64,000 nt of DNA from Bradyrhizobium sp. SSBR45G (GCF_030159255.1 NZ_BSCT01000038.1:1-64000), one strand, 5' to 3'; shown: positions 9,661 to 22,644, counted from the first letter of the stretch. Made by a program: numbers and translations. The notes: generated by a model from the sequence alone, not told the origin.

Positions 9661-10476
9661 ATGGCCGACGCCTTTCAGCTCGACAGATATCTCGCCCGCA
9701 TCGGCTATTCCGGGCCCCTGAGACCAGATCTCGCGACGCTCACGGCGCTGCAGGCCGCGCATGTCGACGCGATCCCGTTCGAGGCGCTCGATCCGCTACT
9801 GGGGCGCCCGGTACTGGTCGATCTGCCCTCGGTCGAGCAGAAGCTCGTATTCAGCCGGCGCGGCGGCTACTGCTTCGAGCAGAGCGTGCTGTTCCAGGCG
9901 GTGCTGGACGCGATCGGATTCAAGGCCATCGGTCTCACCGGGCGGGTGCGCTGGCGTTCGGCTCCTGGCGATCCGCTCGGACCGCGACAGCACATGATGC
10001 TGCTGGTCGAGCTCGATGGTCGTCCCTACATCGCCGACGTCGGCTTCGGCATCTGCATGATGGACGCGCCGATTCCGCTAGAGATCGGGCACGAGCAGCC
10101 GACCGCGATGGGAACCTTCCGCGTCGACACGTGGAACGGGCTCTATACGTTGAGTGCCAGGCAGCCGACCGGCTGGCGCATGATGTACGCCTTCGACCTG
10201 GTGCCGCAGATCCATGCCGACTATGTGCTCGGCAGCTGGTACACCTCGACCAACCCGACGGTGCCCATCACCACCACGCTGATCATGGAGCGGGTCACGC
10301 GCACCGCGCGGCACAAGCTGGTCAACCGCCGCTCGGTGATCGAGGCGCGCGATGGTGAGATCACCGAGGAACGTACGATCCAGACCGCTGCCGAGCTCGG
10401 CCGCGTCATCGATGAGATCTTCCGCGTGACACCGCCGGTGCCCGTCGACGACATCTGGGCGCGAACGACGATTTGA
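9661..10476 (+). CDS. Arylamine N-acetyltransferase, paralogue 2
   Basis: 271 residues, exactly the same length as the preceding gene, and alignable end to end without obvious gaps. The triad is intact: Cys in RRGGYCFEQS, His in PRQHMMLLVEL, Asp in YIADVGFGI. The intervening 10 nt contain no promoter, so it is probably the second gene of a two-gene unit made by tandem duplication. Differences concentrate in the substrate-facing middle (VPDIEQPTV versus EIGHEQPTA; TSPSTPFTSV versus TNPTVPITTT), which suggests diverged specificity. Confidence 0.93.
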   Translation: MADAFQLDRYLARIGYSGPLRPDLATLTALQAAHVDAIPFEALDPLLGRPVLVDLPSVEQKLVFSRRGGYCFEQSVLFQAVLDAIGFKAIGLTGRVRWRSAPGDPLGPRQHMMLLVELDGRPYIADVGFGICMMDAPIPLEIGHEQPTAMGTFRVDTWNGLYTLSARQPTGWRMMYAFDLVPQIHADYVLGSWYTSTNPTVPITTTLIMERVTRTARHKLVNRRSVIEARDGEITEERTIQTAAELGRVIDEIFRVTPPVPVDDIWARTTI

Positions 10477-10498
10477 TTGCAGCATCGACGTACGACAA

Positions 10499-10521
10499 CA
10501 ATGTTCGATGATCGAACGTTG
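10499..10521. promoter_or_regulatory. 23-nt palindrome after the nat genes
   Basis: GTTCGAT-G-ATCGAAC is a perfect 7+7 palindrome, extended by CAA and TTG flanks with one T.G opposition. It begins 22 nt after the nat stop and is not followed by a T-run, so it is not a standard intrinsic terminator. It may be an operator or an mRNA 3' hairpin. Confidence 0.4.
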
Positions 10522-11138
10522 CTCGTGATTCATGCGAACCGCGGGCACACGGATCGTGTGCTTTTTTCGAGTCTTGACCAGCATTTGAATGGAATGCCGG
10601 CGCCGTCATTCTTCTTATCTTAAGAGTCGCAGCCTTAGGTTGCGGGAACCTGAGGGGGCTCGCGGCGTCCGGCTGTCGAACAATGGGGACCGTTCAAGAT
10701 GATTGACATCGTGATGCGCGCCACACGTGCAATCTCGTTGAGCATGTCGAACGCGGAGCGGGGCACCTGCCACCGCACGCGGCCGCATCCCGCCTGAGTT
10801 TCGGAGCCGCACAAGCCGCGGCTCATCCGAGCTGGCCTGACGGCCAGGACGGGTGGGGGCTTCACGGTGGATCGTCGTCTCTGACGCTTCGACGCTCATC
10901 CGATCGATCATGGGACGACGGCCTGACCTGCCACTTCAGGCCGTGCGGAAACTCACGTCGAGGAAGCCCCCACCCCTTTTTGTCTGTTGTCAGATGGATT
11001 CGATATGAGACCGCGATGACGGTGCGCGCCCCGCCCCCTTGAGGGGACGGGGGGTCCACGCGTCCCGCTCGACGTATTGAGGGATAGGCAGATCGTTCTG
11101 CGAGCAGGGGGCTCGCTGAAGTCGAACGGCCTCACCGC

Positions 11139-11221
11139 GCCATTGCGAGCGGAGCGAAGCAATTCAGAGTCGTTTGCTGGGCTCTGGATTGCTTCGTCGC
11201 TTCGCTCCTCGCAATGACGGG
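11139..11221. repeat. 82-bp palindromic repeat, copy C
   Basis: GCCATTGCGAGCGGAGCGAA begins the left arm and GCTTCGCTCCTCGCAATGAC the end of the right arm. Same family as 5748-5830; here the left edge reads GCGCCATT rather than CGTCATT. Confidence 0.8.
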
Positions 11222-11405
11222 AGTGCGTTAGACAACGAATTGCTCGCCGCGCGTCAGCTCAAAGGCTGGCGAACTCAACGCGATTCAGCGCCCGGAGACC
11301 CCCACCCCCAACCCCTCCCCGCAAGGAGGAGGGGAGCGCACCAACTTTGCGGTGGCAGGTCGAGTCCAACTGAGTGGGCCTCGCCCAACCAACGCCCTTC
11401 CGCGC

Positions 11406-12854
11406 TCACCGCGGCAGCTCGGTTTTGCCCATCAGGAACTTGTCGACGGCCTGGGCGCACAGGCGGCCTTCGCGGATTGCCCACACCACCAGCGACTGGC
11501 CGCGGCGCATGTCGCCGGCGGAGAACACTTTCGGCAGCGAGGTCTGGTAGTCCGTCAAATTGGCCTTGACGTTGCCGCGCGGGTCGAGGTCGACGCCGAG
11601 GCCCTTGAGCAGGCCCTCGTGCATCGGATGGACGAAGCCCATCGCCAGCAGGACGAGGTCCGCATCGAGCACGAATTCGGTGCCCGGGATCGGCTTGAAC
11701 TGGCCGTCGACGCGTACGCAATGCAGCTTCTTGACGACGCCGTTCTCGCCTTCGAACTTCTGCGTCAGCACCGCGAATTCGCGCACCGCGCCTTCGGCCT
11801 GGCTCGATGAGGTCCGCATCTTCAGCGGCCAGTTCGGCCAGGTCAGCGCCTTATCCTCGCGCTCCGGCGGCGCCGGCATGATCTCAAGCTGGGTGACCGA
11901 CTTGGCGCCCTGGCGCAGCGAGGTGCCGATGCAGTCGCTGCCGGTGTCGCCGCCGCCGATGACGACGACGTGCTTGCCGCCGGCGAGGATCTCGGTCGCG
12001 TTCACGGGCTCGTTGCCGACGCGGCGGTTCTGCTGCGGCAGGAAGTCCATCGCGTAGTGGATGCCGGAGAGATCGCGGCCAGGGATCGGCAGATCGCGCG
12101 GCGCTTCCGCGCCGCCGGTCAGCGCCACGGCATCGTAATCCTTCAGCAGGGTCTTGGCATCGAGGCCATCCTTGCCGCCAACGTTGACGCCGTAATGGAA
12201 GGTGACGCCTTCGCCCTCCATCTGTCCGATGCGGCGGTCGATGATGCCTTTCTCCATCTTGAAGTCGGGAATGCCATAGCGCAGCAGGCCCCCGGCCTTG
12301 GCGTTCTTCTCATAGACATGGACGTCGTGGCCGGCGCGCGCAAGCTGTTGCGCGGCAGCGAGACCGGCGGGGCCTGCGCCGACGATGGCGACCTTCTTGC
12401 CGGTCTTGACCGCGGCCGGCTCCGGCTTGACCCAGCCGTTCTCCCAGGCCTTGTCGACGATGGCGCATTCGATCGTCTTGATGGTCACCGGATTGTCGTC
12501 GATGTTCAGCGTGCACGACGCTTCGCACGGGGCAGGGCAGATGCGGCCGGTGAACTCCGGGAAATTGTTGGTCGAGTGCAAATTGCGCGCGGCCTCTTCC
12601 CAGTTGCCGTTGTAGATCAGGTCGTTCCAGTCCGGGATCTGGTTGTTGACCGGGCAGCCGGTGGTGCCCGGCGCGGCCGAGCCGGTGCCGTGGCAATAGG
12701 GGATGCCGCAGTTCATGCAGCGCGCCGCCTGGTCGCGCAGCTCCTTCTCGGAGAGCGGCACCACGAACTCATTGAAGTTCTTCAGACGCTCGGCAACCGG
12801 CGCGTACTTGCGATCGTGCCGCTCGATTTCGAGAAAACCTGTGACCTTGCCCAT
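11406..12854 (-). CDS. gltD: Glutamate synthase (NADPH), small subunit
   Basis: Supplies electrons from NADPH through FAD and Fe-S centres to the large subunit for reductive synthesis of glutamate from glutamine and 2-oxoglutarate. The start MGKVTGFLEIERHDR matches the family N-terminus; 482 residues. Cys motifs for N-terminal [4Fe-4S] clusters are seen in CMNCGIPYCHG, CPVNNQIPDW and CPAPCEASC. Nucleotide-binding motifs follow: VAIVGAGPAGLAAAQQLA (FAD) and VVVIGGGDTGSDC (NADPH). It lies 255 nt downstream of gltB with a palindromic repeat between, so it is probably cotranscribed. A longer start at 12887 is possible but less conserved. Confidence 0.97.
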   Translation of the reverse strand: MGKVTGFLEIERHDRKYAPVAERLKNFNEFVVPLSEKELRDQAARCMNCGIPYCHGTGSAAPGTTGCPVNNQIPDWNDLIYNGNWEEAARNLHSTNNFPEFTGRICPAPCEASCTLNIDDNPVTIKTIECAIVDKAWENGWVKPEPAAVKTGKKVAIVGAGPAGLAAAQQLARAGHDVHVYEKNAKAGGLLRYGIPDFKMEKGIIDRRIGQMEGEGVTFHYGVNVGGKDGLDAKTLLKDYDAVALTGGAEAPRDLPIPGRDLSGIHYAMDFLPQQNRRVGNEPVNATEILAGGKHVVVIGGGDTGSDCIGTSLRQGAKSVTQLEIMPAPPEREDKALTWPNWPLKMRTSSSQAEGAVREFAVLTQKFEGENGVVKKLHCVRVDGQFKPIPGTEFVLDADLVLLAMGFVHPMHEGLLKGLGVDLDPRGNVKANLTDYQTSLPKVFSAGDMRRGQSLVVWAIREGRLCAQAVDKFLMGKTELPR

Positions 12855-13005
12855 GACCTGTGACGTCCCTGACTGCTCGGGCCTCATTGTTCGAGACGGC
12901 GCTTTCGCGCCTCCTCACCATGAGGGTTTAGTTTCCTGCTTCTCCTCACCCTGAGGAGCGGCGCGTGCGCCGCGTCTCGAAGGGCGAGGCCCGTCTGCTT
13001 CATAC

Positions 13006-13088
13006 CGTCATTGCGAGGAGCCGGAGGCGACGAAGCAATCCAGACTGTCTTCCTGGCCCTGGATTGCTTCGCTGCGCTCGCAATGACG
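13006..13088. repeat. 82-bp palindromic repeat, copy D (inside gltB-gltD spacer)
   Basis: CGTCATTGCGAGGAGCCGG and CTGGATTGCTTCGC with the complementary end CTCGCAATGACG. It lies in the gltB-gltD intercistronic gap, where a strong hairpin could stabilise or attenuate the message and set the subunit ratio. Confidence 0.8.
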
Positions 13089-13109
13089 TCCTTGGTTGTC
13101 GCCCTCGCC

Positions 13110-17846
<4,737 letters not shown>

Positions 17847-18073
17847 ATCCGTCCCCATAAATTATTGGTCAGGGCCTTCACCACAGTCCGGTACAGTCCG
17901 GCGCACCCCGGGCGCTGCGCGGGCCCCTCTCCGGAACCAACGCTCGTCCTTCTCAGCGAGCCGCATTTGCAGAATTCAGGCCAGTCGCCGGGGGACAGGG
18001 TCCCCTCTGGACGACGGCGGCCTGTTCGTGTCGCAACGCCCATGCCGCAAGGTCACTGGGCGCCGTAACATCA

Positions 18074-18099
18074 TTGCAAAGTCTCGGTCACCTTTGCAA
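18074..18099. promoter_or_regulatory. Inverted repeat TTGCAAAG-N10-CTTTGCAA
   Basis: Perfect 8-bp arms separated by 10 nt, in the divergent region upstream of gltB. The geometry suits a dimeric regulator, but the site does not match the textbook NtrC consensus and the regulator is unknown. Confidence 0.5.
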
Positions 18100-18104
18100 C
18101 GAAA

Positions 18105-18130
18105 TTTTAGACAGCATTTCTGTCCTAAAA
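18105..18130. promoter_or_regulatory. Inverted repeat TTTTAGACAG / CTGTCCTAAAA
   Basis: Near-perfect arms (one extra base on the right) around a 5-nt centre, only 5 nt from the preceding palindrome. It could be a second operator or a hairpin in a leader transcript. Confidence 0.4.
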
Positions 18131-18396
18131 CGCAAGATGCCAAACTTCAACCTATCACACAAGCGCATCGGAGTCCTGAGCCCGGGCGCGGCAAGGCGCG
18201 TATTCCTCCGGCAAATCTTCCGTTTGGGAACGACGTGTCCGGGCCGGCCGATCACGCACCTCGCTCCATTTTGAAACCCTTCGCCTCGATCCCGCCCACT
18301 CTCCGACCCAGCACCGCCGGAATCACGGCAGAACCTGCGCAGCACTCAGAAGAAGCGAACAGCTTCACGTGCGGGGGCATGCAGGAGCTTTGAGCC

Positions 18397-19464
18397 ATGA
18401 AGTTGCTAGTTGGAGCCGTCTCGGCCTCGTTGATCGCGACCTTTGCCGCGCAGGCCGAGCCGCTCCCGCCGTCGGGGCTTCGTGCCCCCTATTCGGCAGT
18501 CTCGGATTTCGACCAGCCCTATCCCGAGCCGCCGCCTGCCGTCGTTCCGGCGCCGCCGCCGCGTTACGGCTACGGGCCGGGACCTGACTACGGCTATCGC
18601 GACCAGCGTTACGCGCCGCCCGCGCCGGTCTACCGGCAGGACGGCTATCGAGACGGCTATCAGCAGGACTTTGGCTACGCGCCGGCGTTCCTGCCGGTGC
18701 ATGAGGTCTATGCCATCCTCCGCGACAACGGCTTCTCGCCGCTCGGCGCGCCGCGCCAGCGCGGCAATGTCTATATCGTGGCCGTGCTCGACCGCCAGGG
18801 TGAGGACGGCAAGCTCGTCGTCGATGCCCGCTCGGGCCGCATCCTCCGCTTCGTGCCGGCCTTCCAATGGGGCGAAGACTATGAGCGGATGCGCTTCGAG
18901 CCGCGCGGCGGTCTCGAGCGACTGCCGGCGCCGACTGTGATCCGGGCCGATCCGCGCGTGGTGCCGGCGATGCCGCCCGCGCCGCGGGTTGCGACCGCCA
19001 TGCCGGCCCAGCCGAAAGTGCCGACGCCTGCGGCCCGGCCGGTGGCTCCGCCGCCGCAGACCGCGGCCCTCAACCCCAAGCCAGCCGAGGCGGTCAAGCC
19101 GGCGCCGAAGCCGGACATCAAGCCCGCCGAGGCCAGGCCTGCGGAGATGAAGCCGGTCGAGACGAAGCCGGTCGAGGCCAAGGCCGATGCGCCGAAGGCG
19201 GGTGAAGCCAAGGCTGCTGATCCCAAGGCTGCTGATCCCAAGGCTGCTGATCCTAAGGCCGCTGATGCCAAGTCGTCGGACGCCAAGCTTTCAGAGATCA
19301 AGCCCGCCGATGCCAAGGCATCAGAGGTGAAGCCGTCGGATGCCAAGCCGGTCCAGTCGGCCGCGGCCGCGCCACAGACGACCGGGTCCATCGCGCCCGC
19401 CGCCAGGCCGGCGCCGCAGATCCTACCGACCGCGAAGATGCCGCCGGCGCAGGGGCTGGACTGA
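18397..19464 (+). CDS. Secreted Pro/Ala/Lys-rich protein, unknown function
   Basis: 355 residues with a signal peptide (MKLLVGAVSASLIATFAAQA) and CAGGAGC upstream of the ATG. A Pro/Tyr/Gly-rich stretch (about 45-95) leads into a compact segment (about 100-150, FLPVHEVYAILRDNGF through VDARSGRILRFVP) that looks like a PepSY-type fold. The second half is low complexity: Pro/Ala then Lys-Pro-Ala-Glu, with a 15-nt tandem repeat at 19214-19260 encoding repeated KAADP. It resembles alphaproteobacterial periplasmic or cell-wall-spanning proteins. No enzymatic motif is visible. Confidence 0.8.
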   Translation: MKLLVGAVSASLIATFAAQAEPLPPSGLRAPYSAVSDFDQPYPEPPPAVVPAPPPRYGYGPGPDYGYRDQRYAPPAPVYRQDGYRDGYQQDFGYAPAFLPVHEVYAILRDNGFSPLGAPRQRGNVYIVAVLDRQGEDGKLVVDARSGRILRFVPAFQWGEDYERMRFEPRGGLERLPAPTVIRADPRVVPAMPPAPRVATAMPAQPKVPTPAARPVAPPPQTAALNPKPAEAVKPAPKPDIKPAEARPAEMKPVETKPVEAKADAPKAGEAKAADPKAADPKAADPKAADAKSSDAKLSEIKPADAKASEVKPSDAKPVQSAAAAPQTTGSIAPAARPAPQILPTAKMPPAQGLD

Positions 19465-19504
19465 GTTACTTGCATGGGCTGCCGCGCTGCCGCCCCGACC
19501 AAAC

Positions 19505-19607
19505 CTGTCATCGCCCGGCTTTGACCGGGCGATCCAGCATTCACCGGCACCTCGGCCTGTCACGACCGCCGCAGCGTACTGGATGCCCGCCTTCGCGGGC
19601 ATGACAG
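19505..19607. repeat. About 100-bp palindromic repeat of a different family
   Basis: Ends CTGTCAT and ATGACAG are complementary. Inside are two small hairpins, CGCCCGGCTTTGACCGGGCG and GCCCGCCTTCGCGGGC. It lies after the secreted-protein gene. It shares a general style, but not its sequence, with the other two repeat families. Confidence 0.65.
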
Positions 19608-19708
19608 CGGAGTTCGCAGTAGCGGCCCGGCCACGCGTGCGCTCGCGCTGGGAAGGCGGCCGCTCTTGTCAGGCGGGGCAGCACACGACTTCTTCTCGCT
19701 CACCGCAC

Positions 19709-19739
19709 AAAAAAACGCCCCGGTTGCCCGGGGCGTTTG
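19709..19739 (-). terminator. Intrinsic terminator of the small heat-shock gene
   Basis: Read on the minus strand: stem AAACGCCCCGG, loop of about 3, complementary stem, then seven T residues. It begins about 24 nt after the hsp20 stop and points in its direction. Confidence 0.9.
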
Positions 19740-19762
19740 CAGTCCTGGAGGGGAGGGGGCGG

Positions 19763-20239
19763 TTACGCGGCGGCCTTCTCGGCCGAGCCTTCGATCGCCG
19801 GCTGCTCGGCCTTGGCGTTGGTCGAGATCGGAATCGACCGCGGCTTCTTGGCCTCGGGGATCTCGCGCACGAGGTCGACGTGGAGCAGGCCGTTCTCGAG
19901 GCTGGCGTTCTTCACCACCACGTGGTCGGCGAGCTGGAACGAGCGCTCGAACGCCCGGGCGGCGATGCCGCGATACAGCACCTCGGCCTTCTTGCCGTTC
20001 TCGTTGGCGGCTTTCTCGCCCTTGATCGTCAGCGTGTTTTCCTTCGCGACGAGGGAGAGCTCATCCTTGCCAAAGCCGGAGACGGCGACGGTGATGCGGT
20101 AGGCATTCTCACCGGTGCGCTCGATATTGTAGGGCGGATAGCCGGGGCTGGGCTCGGCGGTCGCCTGGTCGAGCAGCGAAAACAGACGGTCGAAACCGAC
20201 GGTGGAACGATAGAACGGGGTGAGGTCGTAGGTACGCAT
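19763..20239 (-). CDS. Small heat-shock protein, Hsp20/IbpA family
   Basis: An ATP-independent holdase that binds unfolding proteins. 158 residues starting MRTYDLTPFYRSTVGFDRLF, the typical IbpA/rhizobial class A N-terminus. The alpha-crystallin domain spans about residues 35-130 (FPPYNIER through NGLLHVDLVREIP). The C-terminal I-x-I oligomerisation motif is in RSIPIS. GGAGG lies 8 nt before the ATG and is buried in a predicted hairpin (ROSE-like leader). A sigma-32-like promoter precedes and an intrinsic terminator follows, so it is a single-gene heat-shock unit. A longer frame to 20356 is discarded because it would overlap the promoter. Confidence 0.96.
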   Translation of the reverse strand: MRTYDLTPFYRSTVGFDRLFSLLDQATAEPSPGYPPYNIERTGENAYRITVAVSGFGKDELSLVAKENTLTIKGEKAANENGKKAEVLYRGIAARAFERSFQLADHVVVKNASLENGLLHVDLVREIPEAKKPRSIPISTNAKAEQPAIEGSAEKAAA

Positions 20240-20323
20240 GGTCAAAGTCCTCCATTGAGCGACTGTTGGCAAACCCGCCCGCCATCGGGCCGGGCTGTCG
20301 TGCAGCCGTATCAGGCCTGCACG
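20240..20323 (-). promoter_or_regulatory. ROSE-type RNA thermometer in the hsp20 leader
   Basis: On the minus strand the leader folds as successive hairpins: GTGCAG/CTGCAC (about 20300-20322), GCCCG/CGGGC, then a start-proximal hairpin at 20246-20264 in which AGTC-G-CTC pairs with GAG-GACT. That hairpin hides the GGAGG Shine-Dalgarno opposite a TCGCT (UYGCU) element and leaves an unpaired or mismatched G, the hallmark of ROSE elements described for Bradyrhizobium small heat-shock genes. Heat would open this weak hairpin and permit translation. The structure was folded by eye. Confidence 0.85.
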
Positions 20324-20329
20324 ATTTCG

Positions 20330-20357
20330 ATATGGGTCGAACGTTTCAGCGTTCAAG
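20330..20357 (-). promoter_or_regulatory. Sigma-32 (RpoH) type promoter for hsp20
   Basis: Minus strand CTTGAA (20357-20352), 15-nt spacer, CCCATAT (20336-20330). This is a near-consensus heat-shock promoter and would start transcription at about 20323, just at the first leader hairpin. Confidence 0.8.
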
Positions 20358-20432
20358 GGCCCCCGAAAGCGGCTCTTTTTGCCGTTCCACCCCTTGATTC
20401 CGCCCGCCTTTCACCTATTCGATGGGCCCCTC

Positions 20433-21380
20433 ATGACGCTCGTCTCGATTCCCGCCAATCCCGTCCCTGAAAACGCCACCGCCGGCACCATCAAGACACC
20501 TGATGGCGCCGAGCTGCGCTTTGCGCGCTGGGCGCCGCCGACCGGGCGCAAGGGCACCGTCTGCGTGTTCACCGGCCGCAGCGAGATGATCGAGAAGTAT
20601 TTCGAGACGGTGCGCGACCTGCGCGACCGCGGCTTTGCAGTCGCCATCATCGACTGGCGCGGCCAGGGCCATTCGTCGCGGCGGTTGCGCGATTCCCGCA
20701 AGGGCTATGTGCGCTCGTTTACCGACTACGAGATCGACGTCGAGACCTTCGTCACCCAGGTCGTGCTGCCGGACTGTCCGCCGCCTTATTTCGCGCTGGC
20801 GCATTCGATGGGCGGCACCGTGCTGCTCAGGCTCGCGCATTCCGGCAAGCGCTGGTTCGACCGCGTCGTGCTGTCGGCGCCGATGATCGACCTGCCGGGC
20901 CGGCGCACGTCGCTGCCGGCGCGGCTGCTGCTGCGGGCGATGCGGATCGCAGGCCAGGGCAGTCGCTACGTGCCGGGCGGCAATGACGAGATCAGCGGGC
21001 TTGCCTCCTTCGTCAACAATCCGCTGACGTCCGACCCCGTGCGCTATGCGCGCAACGCCGCAATCCTTGAGGAGGACCCGACGCTCGGCATCGCCTCGCC
21101 CACGGTGGCCTGGGCCGACGCCGCCTTCTCGGCCATGGTGACGTTCCGCGGCATGACCTATCCGTCGCAGATCCGCCAGCCGATCCTGATGCTGGCGGCG
21201 TCCAGCGACGCCGTGGTGTCGACCGCGGCGATCGAGGAGTTCGCCTATCACCTGCGCGCCGGCTCGCATCTCGTCATTGCCGGCGCCAAGCACGAGATCC
21301 TGCAGGAGCAGGACCGCTACCGCTCGCAGTTCTGGGCCGCGTTCGACGCCTTCGTGCCGGGCACGCCGCTGTTCGGCTGA
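20433..21380 (+). CDS. Alpha/beta hydrolase, lysophospholipase-like
   Basis: 315 residues starting MTLVSIPANPVPE. The Ser nucleophile elbow is ALAHSMGGTVLLRLA, the strand-2 region KGTVCVFTGRSEMIEKYFE replaces a classic oxyanion HG, and the Asp (LMLAASSDAVVS) and His (GAKHEIL) of the triad are visible toward the C-terminus. It fits the PldB/serine aminopeptidase S33 group acting on lysophospholipids or monoacylglycerols. The gene is divergent from the heat-shock gene. The substrate is not determinable from the sequence. Confidence 0.87.
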   Translation: MTLVSIPANPVPENATAGTIKTPDGAELRFARWAPPTGRKGTVCVFTGRSEMIEKYFETVRDLRDRGFAVAIIDWRGQGHSSRRLRDSRKGYVRSFTDYEIDVETFVTQVVLPDCPPPYFALAHSMGGTVLLRLAHSGKRWFDRVVLSAPMIDLPGRRTSLPARLLLRAMRIAGQGSRYVPGGNDEISGLASFVNNPLTSDPVRYARNAAILEEDPTLGIASPTVAWADAAFSAMVTFRGMTYPSQIRQPILMLAASSDAVVSTAAIEEFAYHLRAGSHLVIAGAKHEILQEQDRYRSQFWAAFDAFVPGTPLFG

Positions 21381-21441
21381 GGCGAGTCGCTTGGCGCTGA
21401 CCGTTTCCGCGGATCGCGTGATCGCGCCGGGGAGTCGCGTG

Positions 21442-22644
21442 CTACCTGGTCGACAGCACCTCGCCGAAGCGCTCCCACTGCTTGCCGGTGAAGCGCATGA
21501 ACTGCACCTGCTCGACCGGCAGATGGTCGCCGTCTGATGTGTTGACCTTGATCCCGGGCAGCAGCATCGGCAGCTCCAGGTCCTTGATCGACAGCGCCTG
21601 CCTGAGGATGTTCTCGCGCGACAGGTCGTTGCCGGCCGCCGTCAGGACGTGCTCCAGCACCATGCCGTTGTTGTAGCCGTTGACGTAGTTGGAATCGCGG
21701 ATGTCGCCGTCGGGCACGTATTTGGCCATGTAGTCGCGCCAGCCCTTGACGCCGGGATCGTCGGCCCAGACCGGATCGAGCGGATCCTTGACGTAGGCCG
21801 TCGAGATGATGCCGGTGCCGGCCTCGAGACCGGCCGGCTCCATCACCGAGGACATCCACACCGATACGTTGCTCAGGAACATCATCGGGCGCCAGCTGAT
21901 CTCGAAGGTCTTGCGGATCGCCTGCGCCGCGAATTTCGGCGTCGCCGCGATGATCAGCGCGTCGGCGCCGCTCGATTTCAGCTTCACGATCTGCGAGTCG
22001 ATGGTCGGCTCGGTCACTTCGTAGCTCGCCACCGTCACCGCCGTGTCGAAGCGCTCGCCGAGGACGTCCTTCAGGCCGGCGAGATAGTCGCGGCCGAAAT
22101 CGTCGTTCTGCGCGAGGATCGCGAACGTCGCGTCCGGCTTCTTCTGCAGCGCGTAGCGCGCATACATCCGCGCCTCGTTGCGGAACGGCGCCATCACGCC
22201 CATCAGGGCGAGCGGAAACTGCGCGGGGTCGCCGAACTTCGAGGCGCCGGAGGCCACGAACAGCTGCGGCACCTTCTTGGCCGACAGATATTTGGCGATC
22301 GCGGTGTTGTGCGCGGTGCCCATGGTCGAGAAGATGAAGGACACCTCGTCGCTCTCGACGAGGCGCCGGGTCTGCTCGACGGTCTTGGGCGGGACGTAGC
22401 TGTCGTCGAGCGAGATCAGGTTGACCTTGCGGCCGTTGATGCCGCCGCGGTCGTTGACCATCTTGAAATAGGCGACCTCGCCCTTGCCGAGAATGCCGAA
22501 CGCGGAAACCGGCCCGCTATAGGGCATGGTCTGTCCGATGCGGATCTCGCCGGCGGTGATGCCGGGCTGATCCTCGGCCTGGGCCGGCCCCGCCAGTATC
22601 GACACGACCACGAACAATCCCGCAGCTGCGATGGCGCTTCGCAT
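21442..22644 (-). CDS. ABC transporter periplasmic binding protein, branched-chain amino acid type
   Basis: 400 residues with a signal peptide (about 23 residues ending GPAQA). The Leu/Ile/Val-binding fold of type I binding proteins follows: ITAGEIRIGQTMPYSGPVSAF, VNDRGGINGRKVNLISLDDSY and IFSTMGTAHNTAIAKYL. No permease or ATPase gene is adjacent, so it is an orphan binding protein that must use a transporter elsewhere. It is divergent from a GntR/FCD regulator that probably controls it. The ligand could be an amino acid, an aromatic acid or another small organic acid. Confidence 0.92.
   Translation of the reverse strand: MRSAIAAAGLFVVVSILAGPAQAEDQPGITAGEIRIGQTMPYSGPVSAFGILGKGEVAYFKMVNDRGGINGRKVNLISLDDSYVPPKTVEQTRRLVESDEVSFIFSTMGTAHNTAIAKYLSAKKVPQLFVASGASKFGDPAQFPLALMGVMAPFRNEARMYARYALQKKPDATFAILAQNDDFGRDYLAGLKDVLGERFDTAVTVASYEVTEPTIDSQIVKLKSSGADALIIAATPKFAAQAIRKTFEISWRPMMFLSNVSVWMSSVMEPAGLEAGTGIISTAYVKDPLDPVWADDPGVKGWRDYMAKYVPDGDIRDSNYVNGYNNGMVLEHVLTAAGNDLSRENILRQALSIKDLELPMLLPGIKVNTSDGDHLPVEQVQFMRFTGKQWERFGEVLSTR

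Larger units (their letters stand above)
10477..11405. other. Intergenic region with repeats, no supported gene
   Basis: 929 nt between the second acetyltransferase and the 3' end of gltD. It holds a near-perfect palindrome just after the nat stop (10499-10521), one copy of the 82-bp repeat (11139-11221), and a C-rich inverted stretch around 11290-11345 (CCCCTCCCCGC and GGAGGGG blocks). Short open frames exist on the minus strand at 10615-11162, but they overlap one another, have no ribosome-binding sites and resemble no known family. Confidence 0.6.
17847..18396. other. Divergent promoter region of gltB and the 18.4-kb gene
   Basis: 550 nt with no supported gene. Two inverted repeats lie side by side in the middle (18074-18099 and 18105-18130). 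Open frames crossing the region lack ribosome-binding sites and recognisable domains. Confidence 0.6.

Noticed and set aside
10639..10663. GGAAC-N16-CGTC, an EcfG-like promoter match
   Set aside because: No gene lies downstream in that orientation, so it is probably chance in GC-rich DNA.
10615..11162. Overlapping small minus-strand frames between nat and gltD
   Set aside because: They overlap each other, lack ribosome-binding sites and cover repeats; no family resemblance.
19214..19260. Possible CRISPR-like repeat array
   Set aside because: The units are contiguous 15-mers in frame inside a coding sequence, with no spacers or cas genes; no CRISPR array was found anywhere in the window.
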